Assembly: GCF_017583045.1 (NCBI RefSeq)
Contig: NZ_JAGFBF010000001.1
Coordinates: 248,001-312,000, forward strand
Source: Leucobacter tardus
GTDB taxonomy: Bacteria > Actinomycetota > Actinomycetes > Actinomycetales > Microbacteriaceae
Direction: 5' to 3'
Length of the DNA stretch: 64,000 bases
The position numbers and the translations under genes were made by a program. This document shows, one piece after another, positions 25,937 through 34,633 of the stretch (the stretch's first letter is position 1; every line of letters begins with the position of its first letter). The notes under the pieces were generated by a model that had not been told where the DNA came from, searched no databases, and was given only the letters and a program-made list of their open reading frames with translations.

Positions 25937-27208
25937 TTACTGTCGGCACCAGTCGGGTTGCAGCCCGTTCGCGCTGCGGATCACCGCTCCGTCGGCGACG
26001 CGCACGTAGGAGACGGTGGCGCCCGTGAACCCGGGGACCGGATACCCGTCGGGTTCACCGTCGCCCGAGAAGACCTCGATGGCGACGACCTCGTCGTTGG
26101 GGGCCGCGCACACGGCTCCGACCCGGCTCGACTCCGCAGCCGGCCGGAAGAGCTCCCGCTCCCCCGACTCGTCGCGAACGGTCACCACGTCGCCGGTGGT
26201 CGTGAGGTCGAGGGCCGGTCCTGACGCGGCGTCCTCCGCCGCGTCCCAATCCGCCTCGGTCGCCGGCGTCGCCGCCGATCCGAGTGCCGGGTCGTAGGCG
26301 ACGAGTTCGCCCTCGAGGGTTCTGGCCAGCACCGCCGTGGTGCCGGGCACGAAGCGCCACTCCGCGATCTCGAGCGGCCGATTCTGCTCGTCCACCACTG
26401 TGGCGAGGAGGGTGCCGGGGCTGTTCATGTCGTAGAGGAGCAGCGAGTCGGTGTACGTCAGCACCTTGAACGTCTCCGACTGGTCGAGGTCGTCGACGAT
26501 GAATCCGGCGAGCCGGGTCCGCGGTTCGACGCGGAGGTCGCGGACGGAAGCGATGCCGGAGTCGATCATCGGCACCGGATCGCCCCCGCTGCGCGGCACC
26601 GATTCCACGGCGGGCCGATCAGCGTCATCGAGGGTGACGACCACGGTCTGGTCGTCGAGCAGGGCGTACTCCTGGATGCGCTCGGCGACGGCGAGCTGAT
26701 CGTGCGCGTCGCCGTCCTGCAGCCGCTGCGCGGCGACGCGATCGGATTCCGCTCCGCGCACGAGCGTCGCGACCTCGGGGTCGAGCGTCGTGAACGCCGC
26801 GCGCAGCTCTGCCGCTCGGCCCGTGTGCCGGCCTTCCGCCGTCGCCGTCACCGTGTACGTCGTTGCGTAGTCGAGGGGTTCGGCGAAAGTGATGACGATC
26901 GCGCTGCCGTCGACGACCACGGAGTCGACCGTCACCTCGGGGACGACGCTCACCTCGGGCACCGCGGCATCATCAGGGTTCACGGGCTGATTCGCCTGGA
27001 TCGTCAGCGTCTGCCCGGCGCGCTCCGTCACCGCAGCGGTGTTCACGTCGATCGCTTCGAGACGGGGCCCCTGCGTCTGCGTAGCGGCACCGAGAGCGGC
27101 GGCGAGCACCGCGAGCACGCCGATGACGGCCCACATGAAACGGCCGTGCCTGCCGCCCGAAGATCCGCGCCTGTGCGGCGCGCTGGAGTCGTGATGCTCA
27201 ATGGACAT
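25937..27208 (-). CDS. Membrane-anchored surface protein with Ig-like domain
   Basis: 423 residues from ATG 27208 (GGAGG upstream). A cytoplasmic basic N-terminus, one membrane anchor (FMWAVIGVLAVLAAALGAAT, about 25-45), then an extracellular region whose first part (LTIQANQPVNPDD, ITFAEPLDYATTYTVTATAE) looks like an SbsA/Big_5 Ig-like domain. The remainder may form a beta-propeller-like fold (repeated short strands, DDQTVVVTLDDADR, DSLLLYDMNSPG). Its start overlaps the TIGR03943 gene by 11 bp, so it belongs to the permease-pair operon. Role unknown. Confidence 0.7.
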   Translation of the reverse strand: MSIEHHDSSAPHRRGSSGGRHGRFMWAVIGVLAVLAAALGAATQTQGPRLEAIDVNTAAVTERAGQTLTIQANQPVNPDDAAVPEVSVVPEVTVDSVVVDGSAIVITFAEPLDYATTYTVTATAEGRHTGRAAELRAAFTTLDPEVATLVRGAESDRVAAQRLQDGDAHDQLAVAERIQEYALLDDQTVVVTLDDADRPAVESVPRSGGDPVPMIDSGIASVRDLRVEPRTRLAGFIVDDLDQSETFKVLTYTDSLLLYDMNSPGTLLATVVDEQNRPLEIAEWRFVPGTTAVLARTLEGELVAYDPALGSAATPATEADWDAAEDAASGPALDLTTTGDVVTVRDESGERELFRPAAESSRVGAVCAAPNDEVVAIEVFSGDGEPDGYPVPGFTGATVSYVRVADGAVIRSANGLQPDWCRQ

Positions 27209-27968
27209 AGGGGTCCTCCGGCATCTCGACCGTCTCCGATTCGGCGGGCATGAGGACGGTCGGGTGCGCACCGTCGGGATCGGGATTCGCGGCGAAGACG
27301 CCGGTGACGCGCACCCAGTCGTCGGTGCCGAAGTCGTCCTCCCAGCCGGGCGCGTACACCGGCACGCCCACCGGTTGGGCGTCGATGGTGCAACAGGTGA
27401 CCGAGAAACGGGCCACGTAGAAGACGTCGTCAGGCGCGCCCTCGGCGGGCATCACGAAGCCGACGAGGTCGGCGGTGCGGCCGAGCGCCTCGTCGCCGCC
27501 CTGCTGGCGCAACAGCAACGACCACTGCTTGACGTCGAGTTCGGTCACGTCGTCGACGTCGTCGAGCGCGATCGGCGCTTCTCCGCCGGGGCTGATCGAC
27601 GCGTTCATCTCGCGCTGACCCGCAGTCGCGGCGCTCAGGGTGGCGGGAGGGATGATGAGCAACGCGGTGGCCAGGCCGACCACGAGCACCCCGGCGGAGA
27701 CGAGGGCGAGCGCCCGGGGGCGGTCGGATCCTGCGGCGGCATCGGCACCGACCGTCTGCGCCTGCGTCTGCGCGCGGCGGCGGCGCCGGTCACCCGAGGC
27801 GAGGACCACGACCGCCAGGACTCCGACCACGGCGCCGAGCAGCGACATGGTCACGGTGAAGACGGTGTACCTCGGGTGGATGTACCAGTCGAGTCGCCCG
27901 CTCAGGGCGAGCGAGAGGGTGGCGGCGATGCCGATGGCGCTGAGCACCAGACCCCGCCAGTGCGTCAT
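27198..27968 (-). CDS. TIGR03943 family protein (YcgQ-like permease subunit)
   Basis: 256 residues: two N-terminal membrane helices, a basic cytosolic loop, a third helix, then a large extracytoplasmic domain containing RFSVTCCTIDAQPVGVPVY, the conserved double-cysteine motif of TIGR03943. Such proteins are always paired with a UPF0718 permease, which here lies 7 bp upstream. The pair resembles B. subtilis YcgR/YcgQ. The Cys-Cys may bind a metal or thiol ligand; unproven. Confidence 0.85.
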   Translation of the reverse strand: MTHWRGLVLSAIGIAATLSLALSGRLDWYIHPRYTVFTVTMSLLGAVVGVLAVVVLASGDRRRRRAQTQAQTVGADAAAGSDRPRALALVSAGVLVVGLATALLIIPPATLSAATAGQREMNASISPGGEAPIALDDVDDVTELDVKQWSLLLRQQGGDEALGRTADLVGFVMPAEGAPDDVFYVARFSVTCCTIDAQPVGVPVYAPGWEDDFGTDDWVRVTGVFAANPDPDGAHPTVLMPAESETVEMPEDPYVH

Positions 27969-27975
27969 GATGCGA

Positions 27976-28947
27976 TCACGCGACAAGGTTGACCCCCCAT
28001 CCGATGGCGATGCTGCAGAGCCCGACGATCGCCAGGAGCTGCACGAGCGTGCGCGTCGTGAACGTCGTGCGGAGCAGCGCGAGCATCTTGATGTCGAGCA
28101 TCGCCCCGAACACCAGGAAGGCGACGATACCGCCCGGCATGAAGGTCGACCCGAACGACATGATGAAGAACGCGTCGACGTTCGAGCAGATTGAAATGAT
28201 GAACGCGAGCGCGACGAGGGCGAGCACCGAGAGGAGCGGGTGACTGCCGAGCAGCAGGAGTGTTTCACGTGGCACACCGACCTGGATCGCCCCGGCGATC
28301 CCGGATCCGACCGCGAGCGCCGGCAGCATGGCGCTCGACTCCTCGGCGAAGCCGAGCGCGCTGCGACGCAGTCGGGTGCGCGTGCGGTGCGACAGACCCG
28401 GTCGGACGGGTTCGCTCGACCGGCCTTCCTCGGCGTGGTCGTGGTCGTGCTCGTGGTCGTGGTCGGGTCCCGCTGCGGCGTGGCGACAGCTCGCCTCGAA
28501 CCGCGGCGTGAGAATCTCGTGCTGACGCGGGTGTCGACTGTAGACCCAGCCCACGAGGTTCGCGATCACGAAGCCGCCGAGGATGCGGGCGACCAGGATT
28601 CCGTGATCCCACCCGAACGCCTGATAGGTCGTGATGATCGTGACCGGGTTCAGGATCGGCGCGGCCAGAAGGAACGTGAGCGCCTCGGCCGGGGTGAACC
28701 CGCGCAGAATCAGTCCGCGTGCGAGCGGAACATTGCCGCACTCGCAGACCGGAAGCAGCACCCCCAGCAGCGACAGCGATGCGCGACGCAGTACCGGCCG
28801 ACGCGGCAGCACGCGCTCGATGAGCGTCGGCGGCAGCCACACCTGCACCACGATCGACAGCAGGATCCCGAGAAAGACGAACGGCAGCGACTCGATGAAC
28901 ACGCTGACAGAGAGCGTGACGAAGTCGCTGAGCCGATCGGGAAGCAC
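27976..28947 (-). CDS. UPF0718 permease (YcgR-like)
   Basis: 323 residues from GTG 28947, eight membrane helices in two similar halves (PF03773). Conserved features: LPVCECGNVPLARGLI with the paired cysteines in the first half and FIISICSNVDAFFIMSFG in the second. A central loop is rich in His, Asp and Glu (HDHEHDHDHAEEG), a typical metal-binding stretch. With the TIGR03943 partner it probably forms a metal-related exporter; the metal is not known. An inverted repeat lies just upstream. Confidence 0.85.
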   Translation of the reverse strand: MLPDRLSDFVTLSVSVFIESLPFVFLGILLSIVVQVWLPPTLIERVLPRRPVLRRASLSLLGVLLPVCECGNVPLARGLILRGFTPAEALTFLLAAPILNPVTIITTYQAFGWDHGILVARILGGFVIANLVGWVYSRHPRQHEILTPRFEASCRHAAAGPDHDHEHDHDHAEEGRSSEPVRPGLSHRTRTRLRRSALGFAEESSAMLPALAVGSGIAGAIQVGVPRETLLLLGSHPLLSVLALVALAFIISICSNVDAFFIMSFGSTFMPGGIVAFLVFGAMLDIKMLALLRTTFTTRTLVQLLAIVGLCSIAIGWGVNLVA

Positions 28948-28957
28948 GAGACCAGTG

Positions 28958-28972
28958 TAACGAGAACCGTTA
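28958..28972. promoter_or_regulatory. Candidate operator upstream of the UPF0718 gene
   Basis: Inverted repeat TAACG, five bases, CGTTA, located 11 bp upstream of the GTG start and partly against the end of the DMT gene. Position suits a repressor site. It resembles metal-regulator boxes in its AT-flanked palindrome form but does not match a consensus I can name with confidence. Confidence 0.4.
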
Positions 28973-28974
28973 TC

Positions 28975-29910
28975 TCATCCGCTGCGCTGCGCACCCGCGC
29001 GCCGACGCGCGAGGCGCACATCGCCCCACTTGATGAACGCGATGCCTCCCAGAATGCCGACGCCCCCCAGCAGCTGTACCGGCGTCAGCACCTCCGCCAG
29101 GATGAGCCACGCCGCCATCGCCGAGAACGGCACCTCGGCGAGATTCACGAACGAACCGACCGTCGCGCCGATGTACCGGAGACCGATGATGCCGCAGAAG
29201 TAGGCGCCCACCGTGAACAGGATGATGAGGATCATCGGCACCGTCCACGACACCGTCGCCCCGGCGAACGCGACATCGGCGGAGACGAAACGCACGGGAA
29301 GAATGCCGACCGCATTCACGACGACCGCGGTGAGCGCGCCGACGCACATGCCGAGACCCGTGAAGGCGACGGGTGGTACCCGGATCGTCGCGTTCGCCGA
29401 CACCAGGAAGTAACTGGCGAGGCACACCGCAGCGGCGAGCGCCATCACCACGCCGAAGACGTTCAGGGAGACGTTGCGCAGGTCGAGCACGAGCACGACA
29501 CCCGTGAGTGAGACCACGACGCCCGCGAATGTGAAGGCTCCGGGTCGTCGCCGTGTGCGCGCCCACACCCAGAACACGATGAGGATCGGCGCCGTCATCT
29601 CGAGCAGCAGTGCGACGGCCACCGTGAGGTGCTCGACCGCAAGAAAGAAGAAGGCCTGGACACCCGCCATCGAGACGACGCCGTAGACGACCACGGTCAC
29701 CCAGTGCCGGCGCACCTCACCCCAGTAGCCGCGCAGCGCGAGCAGCGTCGGCACCAGAAGCAACGCGGCGGAGCCGGCCAATCGCACGAGCACGACCGCT
29801 CCGGGTGTCCAGCCGATCTCGTACATCGTCTTCGCGACGGGGCCTGACACGGCGAAGAAGAAGGCCGACAGCAGCGTGAAGACGAATCCGAGGACGACGA
29901 TGCGACGCAA
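28975..29910 (-). CDS. EamA/DMT family transporter
   Basis: 311 residues, ten membrane helices in two EamA repeats (first repeat with GAVVLVRLAGSAALLL, second with YIGATVGSFVNLAEVPFSA). Members export amino acids and other small metabolites. The start is TTG at 29910: AGGAG sits six bases before it and no better start exists, so a TTG start looks real. Substrate unknown. Confidence 0.88.
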   Translation of the reverse strand: MRRIVVLGFVFTLLSAFFFAVSGPVAKTMYEIGWTPGAVVLVRLAGSAALLLVPTLLALRGYWGEVRRHWVTVVVYGVVSMAGVQAFFFLAVEHLTVAVALLLEMTAPILIVFWVWARTRRRPGAFTFAGVVVSLTGVVLVLDLRNVSLNVFGVVMALAAAVCLASYFLVSANATIRVPPVAFTGLGMCVGALTAVVVNAVGILPVRFVSADVAFAGATVSWTVPMILIILFTVGAYFCGIIGLRYIGATVGSFVNLAEVPFSAMAAWLILAEVLTPVQLLGGVGILGGIAFIKWGDVRLARRRAGAQRSG

Positions 29911-29937
29911 CGCGGACTCCTTTCTTCACCCCCGCAG

Positions 29938-30453
29938 CTATCCTAGGCGGTCGCCGGGAGGAGATTCGTGCGCCTCGGGCTCCCCGATGAGTCTCGGGGG
30001 ATCGTCCCCGGCACCGGTCGCTGCCGCGTAGTCGGCGAAGGCCCGGAGATCCGCCGCGACCGCGGCATCGTCGACGAGCCGACCGCTCACCCGTTCACCC
30101 TCGGGCGACTCCAGTACCCGATGATCCCAGGTCAGGTGGAGTCGCACACGGGTGCGCGCGGCATCGAGGGCCTCGAAGGTCACATTCCCCGTGTGAAACG
30201 CGGATCCCAGGCTCCGCCAGGCGATGCGTTGCCGCGGGAGGTGCTCCTCGACGACCGCGTCGAAGTCGCGACGGTGCTCGCCGAAGGCGACCCGCCAGTG
30301 GAGCACGGTGTCGGTCAGCCGCGCGACCTCCTCGACCGCCGAGAGGTAGTGCGGATAGGTTTCGACTCGCGTCCAGAGTTCGTACACCCCCTGCACGGGC
30401 ATTGCGATGTCGGCGTGGGCCGTCCCGGTGTGTGTGGGCATGAGCTGCTGCAC
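29938..30453 (-). CDS. SRPBCC (polyketide cyclase/START-like) protein
   Basis: 171 residues from GTG 30453, or 167 from ATG 30441; neither has a clear ribosome site. The START-like fold is seen in VQGVYELWTRVETYPHYLSAVEEV, then alternating strands with FHTGNVTFEALDAARTRVRLHLTW. Such ligand-binding folds occur in lipid-transfer and cyclase-like proteins. It follows the DUF7882 gene after 9 bp and likely shares its transcript. Confidence 0.75.
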   Translation of the reverse strand: MQQLMPTHTGTAHADIAMPVQGVYELWTRVETYPHYLSAVEEVARLTDTVLHWRVAFGEHRRDFDAVVEEHLPRQRIAWRSLGSAFHTGNVTFEALDAARTRVRLHLTWDHRVLESPEGERVSGRLVDDAAVAADLRAFADYAAATGAGDDPPRLIGEPEAHESPPGDRLG

Positions 30454-30462
30454 CCCGCGGGG

Positions 30463-30750
30463 TTACGCGTCAGGCTCCGTGACGATCCTGAGGCCTGACG
30501 ATCCGTTCGCCTGCTTGGTGAGCGCATGCAGCCAGGCACGATTCAGCCGCGGTGAGGGTTCCGCAGCGAGCTGGAACGACAGCGTGATCGCGGGGTGCAG
30601 CCAGATGCTGCGCCGGTGTCCCCGATCCGTCCAGGTGAAGGCGAAGCTCTCCTGTCGGCTGAGCTTCGCGAGGATGACGGGCTGGAGGTGCGCGAGAGTG
30701 CGGTCATCGAACTCGAACACGTGCCTCGCCCCATAGTTGAGGTATCCCAT
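30463..30750 (-). CDS. DUF7882 family protein, copy 1
   Basis: 95 residues: MGYLNYGARHVFEFDDRTLA then HLQPVILAKLSRQESFAFTW and a short strand-rich end (SIWLHPAITLSFQLA). This compact family is common in Microbacteriaceae and often mislabelled as ATP-dependent DNA ligase, though no ligase motif exists here. A second copy lies at 55301. AAGGA precedes the ATG. Function unknown. Confidence 0.75.
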   Translation of the reverse strand: MGYLNYGARHVFEFDDRTLAHLQPVILAKLSRQESFAFTWTDRGHRRSIWLHPAITLSFQLAAEPSPRLNRAWLHALTKQANGSSGLRIVTEPDA

Positions 30751-30970
30751 TGATGTTTCCTTGGGTGCAGCGGACTCACGCGGTCGCCGAAGATCGCACG
30801 GGTCGCGTGCGACGCAGCGCCGAGAGGGTCGACGAGGTGTGGACACCGATCTCGAATCGAGAGTCGGCCTGAAGACCCGCCGAGATCAAGAACGACTTCG
30901 GCAGGATTGCGAGGTTCGGATTCATCCTGGCAGACGATCCGGCACTGGGGCGAGTTGCACACCCGACCCA

Positions 30971-31037
30971 TTGACAGTGCGGGGTCGCATTAGCTATAAG
31001 GCGTTCTCGAAACACCTGCGGTGCAATCTCGTAGGCT
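30971..31037 (+). promoter_or_regulatory. Promoters of the TetR gene at 31044
   Basis: A near-consensus promoter, TTGACA at 30971-30976 and CTATAA at 30994-30999 (17 bp), is followed by a second -10-like TAGGCT at 31032-31037, exactly six bases before the ATG. The 293-bp interval 30751-31043 holds nothing else I can recognise. Confidence 0.6.
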
Positions 31038-31043
31038 AGGTCC

Positions 31044-31661
31044 ATGAGTCAACGGGGCCCATACGCGAAAGGGATCGCGAAACGGCGAGAGATCATCGAC
31101 GTCACCCTCGATATCGTGGCTCGGCGCGGCTGGCGGCAGACGTCCAACGCCGAGATCGCGTCCCGTGTCGGACTGAGCCAAGCGGGGCTCGTCCACTACT
31201 ACGGCACGCGCGAAGAGCTCGCGATCGCCGTGCTCCAGTCGAAGGATCAGTACGATCGGCAGACCTTCTTCGACCCGAACCCCACCTTCGAGGGCTTCAT
31301 CGACGTCATCACGCACAACACGTCGGTTCCCGGTCTCGTGCAGCTCTACGTCGAGTGCGCGTCGGAGGCGACGATCGACGGGCACGCCGCCCGCGAGTTC
31401 TTCGAGGGTCGCGTCGCCCGCATCCGCGCCCTCTTCGCCAAAGTCATCGAGAACGGGCAGGCGAGCGGTGACGTCGGACCTGACGTCGACATTCCGGTCA
31501 CGTCGAGTATTCTCATGGCCGCCGCCGATGGACTGCAGTTGCAGTGGCTGCTCGACCGCTCCGTCGACATGGCTGCGCAGCTGCGCCTCATGTGGGACGG
31601 GATCTGCACGCATTCGTGGCCGGACGCGAGCACCTCCGTGCCGGGCGCAGCTGGAGGGTGA
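31044..31661 (+). CDS. TetR-family regulator
   Basis: 205 residues. Helix-turn-helix: RREIIDVTLDIVARRGWRQT then AEIASRVGLSQAGLVHYYGT. The C-terminal domain contains VPGLVQLYVECASEATIDGH and ADGLQLQWLLD, a pattern common in TetR regulators of sugar-type and catabolic genes in this group. No obvious target gene is adjacent: the upstream genes run the other way and a terminator follows. Ligand unknown. Confidence 0.88.
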   Translation: MSQRGPYAKGIAKRREIIDVTLDIVARRGWRQTSNAEIASRVGLSQAGLVHYYGTREELAIAVLQSKDQYDRQTFFDPNPTFEGFIDVITHNTSVPGLVQLYVECASEATIDGHAAREFFEGRVARIRALFAKVIENGQASGDVGPDVDIPVTSSILMAAADGLQLQWLLDRSVDMAAQLRLMWDGICTHSWPDASTSVPGAAGG

Positions 31662-31684
31662 ACACGGTCTCTGACCCCCGGATA

Positions 31685-31725
31685 CACGTGAGGGGCCGCA
31701 CGGATACCGTGCGGCCCCTCACGTG
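31685..31725. terminator. Strong bidirectional terminator
   Basis: Perfect 19-bp stem (left arm 31685-31703, right arm 31707-31725, both rich in GGGGCC/GGCCCC and ending in CACGTG) with a three-base ATA loop, between the convergent TetR gene and a small membrane-protein gene. The longest perfect hairpin seen in the window. Confidence 0.85.
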
Positions 31726-31731
31726 AGTGTT

Positions 31732-31893
31732 CTAGCGGCGTTTGCCGGTGATGGCTCGGAAGAGCCACATGATGACGGCGATAATCGCCAGGACGAGGCC
31801 CACCCAGAGGAGGAACCGCACGGCTTCGACCAGGCCGCCGACGAGCAGCAGCGCGATGGCGACGATGATGATGAGGATCAGAAAGATATTCAT
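31732..31893 (-). CDS. Small double-helix membrane protein
   Basis: 53 residues, MNIFLILIIIVAIALLLVGG followed by a second hydrophobic run (LLWVGLVLAIIAVIMWLF) and a basic end TGKRR. It looks like the small hydrophobic proteins common in Actinobacteria (PMP3-like in size, not clearly in sequence). The start lies just after GCGAGG. Function unknown. Confidence 0.6.
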   Translation of the reverse strand: MNIFLILIIIVAIALLLVGGLVEAVRFLLWVGLVLAIIAVIMWLFRAITGKRR

Positions 31894-32028
31894 CCTCGCA
31901 GTGTATCTTTCAGCTGTTTCTCTGAAAACTTGCACCGGGGGGCCTGGCGCTTTCTCCAGTGACCCGATACCCTTAATTCTGGAATTTGCTGTCCCCGTCG
32001 CTCGAGACGTTCAGAGCTGCGAAGTTCT

Positions 32029-32901
32029 CTACTTCAGCAGCCGAGACAGCACGCGATCCGCGAGCGGTTTCCCGCCGGTCTGACAGGTGGGGCAGTACTG
32101 CATCGAGGAGTCGGCGTAGGTCACTTCGCGCACGGTGTCGCCGCAGACCGGGCATGTTTCTCCGGTACGGCCGTGCACGCGCATTCCGGAGCGCTTCTCG
32201 CGCTTCAATCCGGAGGCCGGCGTGCCCGCGGCGCGCTCGATGGCGTCCGTGAGCGTGCGCTCGATCGCCGCGTACAGTCGTTCGGCGTGCTCCTGATCCA
32301 TCGCTGCGGGAGTGAACGGTGACATGCGCGCCGCGTGCAGGATCTCGTCCGAGTAGGCGTTGCCGATCCCCGCGATGAGTTCTTGTCTGCGCAGCACGCC
32401 CTTGATCTGAGCGCGACCCGCGTCGGCGAGGATGCCCGCGAACACCTCGAACGTGAATGCCGGATCGAGCGGGTCAGGGCCGAGCCGTGCTACCCCGGGA
32501 ACCTCTTCCGGATCCGCGACTAGGTACAGCGCCAGGCTCTTCTTCGTCCCCGCCTCGGTGATGTCGAGGCAGGCGTCGGAACCGTGCGCGTCGGCGAACA
32601 CGAGTCGCGCTGCCAGTGGCCCTGTGCCCGACCGCGCCACCGCTTCGGGCACCTCGTCGCGCCACTGCATCCACCCCGCACGGGCGAGATGCGCGATGAG
32701 GTGGTGGGCGCCGATCCGCAGGTCCAGGAACTTGCCGTGACGCGTCACCGCGTCGACGGTGTCTCCCTGCAGCGCGTCCGGGCCGATGCCGGCCGTCTTG
32801 AGCGCGGCGAACGCTCGGATCTCGCAACGGTCGACCGTCCTGCCGACGGCGCGTCGACGGAGATCCGCGACGAGCGCGGTGACCTCCGGCAGTTCAGGCA
32901 T
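32029..32901 (-). CDS. mutM: Fpg/Nei family DNA glycosylase
   Basis: 290 residues. Begins MPELPEV with catalytic Pro2 and Glu3; conserved Lys in HGKFLDLR; the helix-two-turn-helix motif is GIGNAYSDEILHAA; and the C-terminal zinc finger has CPVCG and YCPTCQTGGK. Excises oxidised bases from DNA. Whether it prefers 8-oxoG (Fpg) or pyrimidines (Nei) cannot be decided by eye, so the symbol is tentative. A CATACT box six bases before the ATG suggests a leaderless transcript. Confidence 0.88.
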   Translation of the reverse strand: MPELPEVTALVADLRRRAVGRTVDRCEIRAFAALKTAGIGPDALQGDTVDAVTRHGKFLDLRIGAHHLIAHLARAGWMQWRDEVPEAVARSGTGPLAARLVFADAHGSDACLDITEAGTKKSLALYLVADPEEVPGVARLGPDPLDPAFTFEVFAGILADAGRAQIKGVLRRQELIAGIGNAYSDEILHAARMSPFTPAAMDQEHAERLYAAIERTLTDAIERAAGTPASGLKREKRSGMRVHGRTGETCPVCGDTVREVTYADSSMQYCPTCQTGGKPLADRVLSRLLK

Positions 32902-32978
32902 GCTCTCAGTATGGTGGAGGGGCCGGAGTGGCGCACACCCACTGGCGCCGGCCGATCCCGCCCGCTAGCGTGATCACT

Positions 32979-33695
32979 GTGATGCTGGCCGATCTGCTGC
33001 GCTTCGCCGGCGGTGCGGTGAGCCTCATCGGTCTCGGTCTGGTTATGGGCTTCAGCCCGACGCTCATCGCGGTCGCCCTCCGCATTCTCACGCAGGTGCA
33101 ACGACCCGACCGGCTCATCGCCGGCATGCTCGTGGGCTTGGCCCTCGGCTCCACGGCGCTCCTGCTGGTGCTCCAGTTCATCGATCCGCGCACGCTCGAA
33201 GCCGCGCTGCGCAACGAGGTCGAGGGCGTGCTCGTGCGGCGGAGCGTCGACCTGGTGTTCGGCACGCTCTTCGTGCTCGCTGCGGTCGTCATGGGGGTGC
33301 GGCTGCGTCGTCCGCGACGTCCGGTTCGAGCTCGACTGCCCCGGTCTGCCGGCATGCAACGACCGTGGCAGATGATCGTCGTCGGCGCCTCGAACACCGT
33401 GATCGGGGTGAGCGGCCTCGCCACCGTGTATGTCGCCGCCCGCCTGGTCCGCGGGATCAGCACGGACGACCCGATCCGAGTGCTCGCCTACGCCGTGTTC
33501 CTGGTCGCGACGGTGTCGCCCTACGTCCTGCTGACCTGGGCGTGGCAGCGCCTGCCGCGCGCCGCGCACCGCATCACGACGGTCTTCCACCGGTTGGCCA
33601 CGATGGATCGTCGCCCCTGGGAGTTCGGCATCGTTCTCGTGATCGGCCTGATCCTGCTCGGACTCGGGGTGTGGGGATCACCGCGCCCGGCCTGA
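32979..33695 (+). CDS. GAP family (Sap-like) membrane protein
   Basis: About 238 residues with six membrane helices of the GAP/Sap type (PF11139), in which LGLVMGFSPTLIAVALRIL and later VVGASNTVIGVSGLATVYVAAR correspond to the two repeats. The mycobacterial relative addresses sulpholipid to the surface; the role here is unknown. Start is uncertain: GTG 32979 has TAGCGT seven bases before it, GTG 32970 and ATG 32982 are alternatives, and none has a ribosome site. Confidence 0.7.
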   Translation: MMLADLLRFAGGAVSLIGLGLVMGFSPTLIAVALRILTQVQRPDRLIAGMLVGLALGSTALLLVLQFIDPRTLEAALRNEVEGVLVRRSVDLVFGTLFVLAAVVMGVRLRRPRRPVRARLPRSAGMQRPWQMIVVGASNTVIGVSGLATVYVAARLVRGISTDDPIRVLAYAVFLVATVSPYVLLTWAWQRLPRAAHRITTVFHRLATMDRRPWEFGIVLVIGLILLGLGVWGSPRPA

Positions 33696-33702
33696 TCTCC
33701 GT

Positions 33703-33726
33703 TCGTCCACTCGTCCATTCGTCCAT
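33703..33726. repeat. Three-copy 8-bp tandem repeat
   Basis: TCGTCCAC, TCGTCCAT, TCGTCCAT in tandem in the 52-bp gap before the PhzF gene. Could vary by slippage between strains; its effect is unknown. Confidence 0.7.
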
Positions 33727-33747
33727 TCACCCCGAGGAGCCCGCACC

Positions 33748-34587
33748 ATGCCCGCACCGCACCCGTTCGCCCAGGTCGATGTCTTCGCCCGCGACCCGTA
33801 TCGCGGCAACCCCGTGGCGGTGATCCTCGATGCCGACGACCTCGACGACGACGAGATGCAGCGCATCGCCCGCTGGACGAACCTGTCCGAGACCACGTTC
33901 ATCCTCTCCCCCACCGAGGCGCGCGCCGACTACCGCGCGCGCATCTTCACTCCGGGCGGTGAGCTCCCGTTCGCCGGGCACCCCACCCTCGGGTCGGCGC
34001 GCGCATGGCTCGATCGCGGCGGCGAACCGCGTGAGGCCGGCACGATCGTGCAGGAGTGCGCGGCCGGGCTCATCGAACTGCGCCATGACGGTGAGGCACT
34101 CGCCTTCGCCGCTCCCCCGGTGTTGCGGTCCGGCGACCTCGATGAGCCGTTCGTCGTGCAGATCGCGGACGCGCTCGGCATCGATCGCGAGCGCGTCGTT
34201 GCACACCAGTGGGTCGACAACGGGCCGGGGTGGGCCGTCGTCCGTCTCGCCACCGCCGATGAGGTGCTGGCCCTCGAACCCGACTTCTCACGCATTCGCG
34301 ACGCGAAGGTCGGGGTCATCGGAGCGCACCCCGCCGGGTCCCCGCACGCGTTCGAGATCCGCGCATTCGTGCCGGGCGTCGGCGTCGCCGAAGATCCGGT
34401 GACCGGCAGCTTGAACGCGTCGACGGCGCAGTGGCTCATCACCAGCGGCGAAGCGCCCGACCGCTACACCGTGACGCAAGGCACGCGGCTCGGTCGGGCC
34501 GGCGAGGTCACCATCGCCGCCGAGCAGGGCACCGTCTGGGTGGGCGGCGCGACGACCGTGTGCTTCCGGGGCTCGGCGATGGCGTGA
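33748..34587 (+). CDS. PhzF family isomerase/epimerase-like protein
   Basis: 279 residues, diaminopimelate epimerase fold. Motifs: VDVFARDPYRGNPVAV at the N-terminus, LSETTFIL carrying the conserved Glu expected to act as catalytic acid/base, FTPGGELPFAGHPTLG, and EDPVTGSLNASTA in the second half. Known members isomerise small acids, as in phenazine synthesis, but most are uncharacterised and no phenazine genes are near. GAGGAG precedes the ATG. Confidence 0.9.
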   Translation: MPAPHPFAQVDVFARDPYRGNPVAVILDADDLDDDEMQRIARWTNLSETTFILSPTEARADYRARIFTPGGELPFAGHPTLGSARAWLDRGGEPREAGTIVQECAAGLIELRHDGEALAFAAPPVLRSGDLDEPFVVQIADALGIDRERVVAHQWVDNGPGWAVVRLATADEVLALEPDFSRIRDAKVGVIGAHPAGSPHAFEIRAFVPGVGVAEDPVTGSLNASTAQWLITSGEAPDRYTVTQGTRLGRAGEVTIAAEQGTVWVGGATTVCFRGSAMA

Positions 34588-34613
34588 CGCTACTCCGCCG
34601 GGTCGGCCGGTCT

Positions 34614-34632
34614 CGGCACCTCGCCGGTGCCG
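34614..34632. terminator. Terminator between convergent genes
   Basis: Seven-base-pair perfect hairpin, CGGCACC and GGTGCCG with a TCGCC loop, between phzF-like and the ABC-2 permease gene. No clear U-tract. Confidence 0.5.
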
Positions 34633-34633
34633 C

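Noticed and set aside
33703-33726. Octamer repeat as a phase-variable switch of the PhzF gene
   Set aside because: It lies in untranslated sequence outside a recognisable promoter, and only three copies are present.
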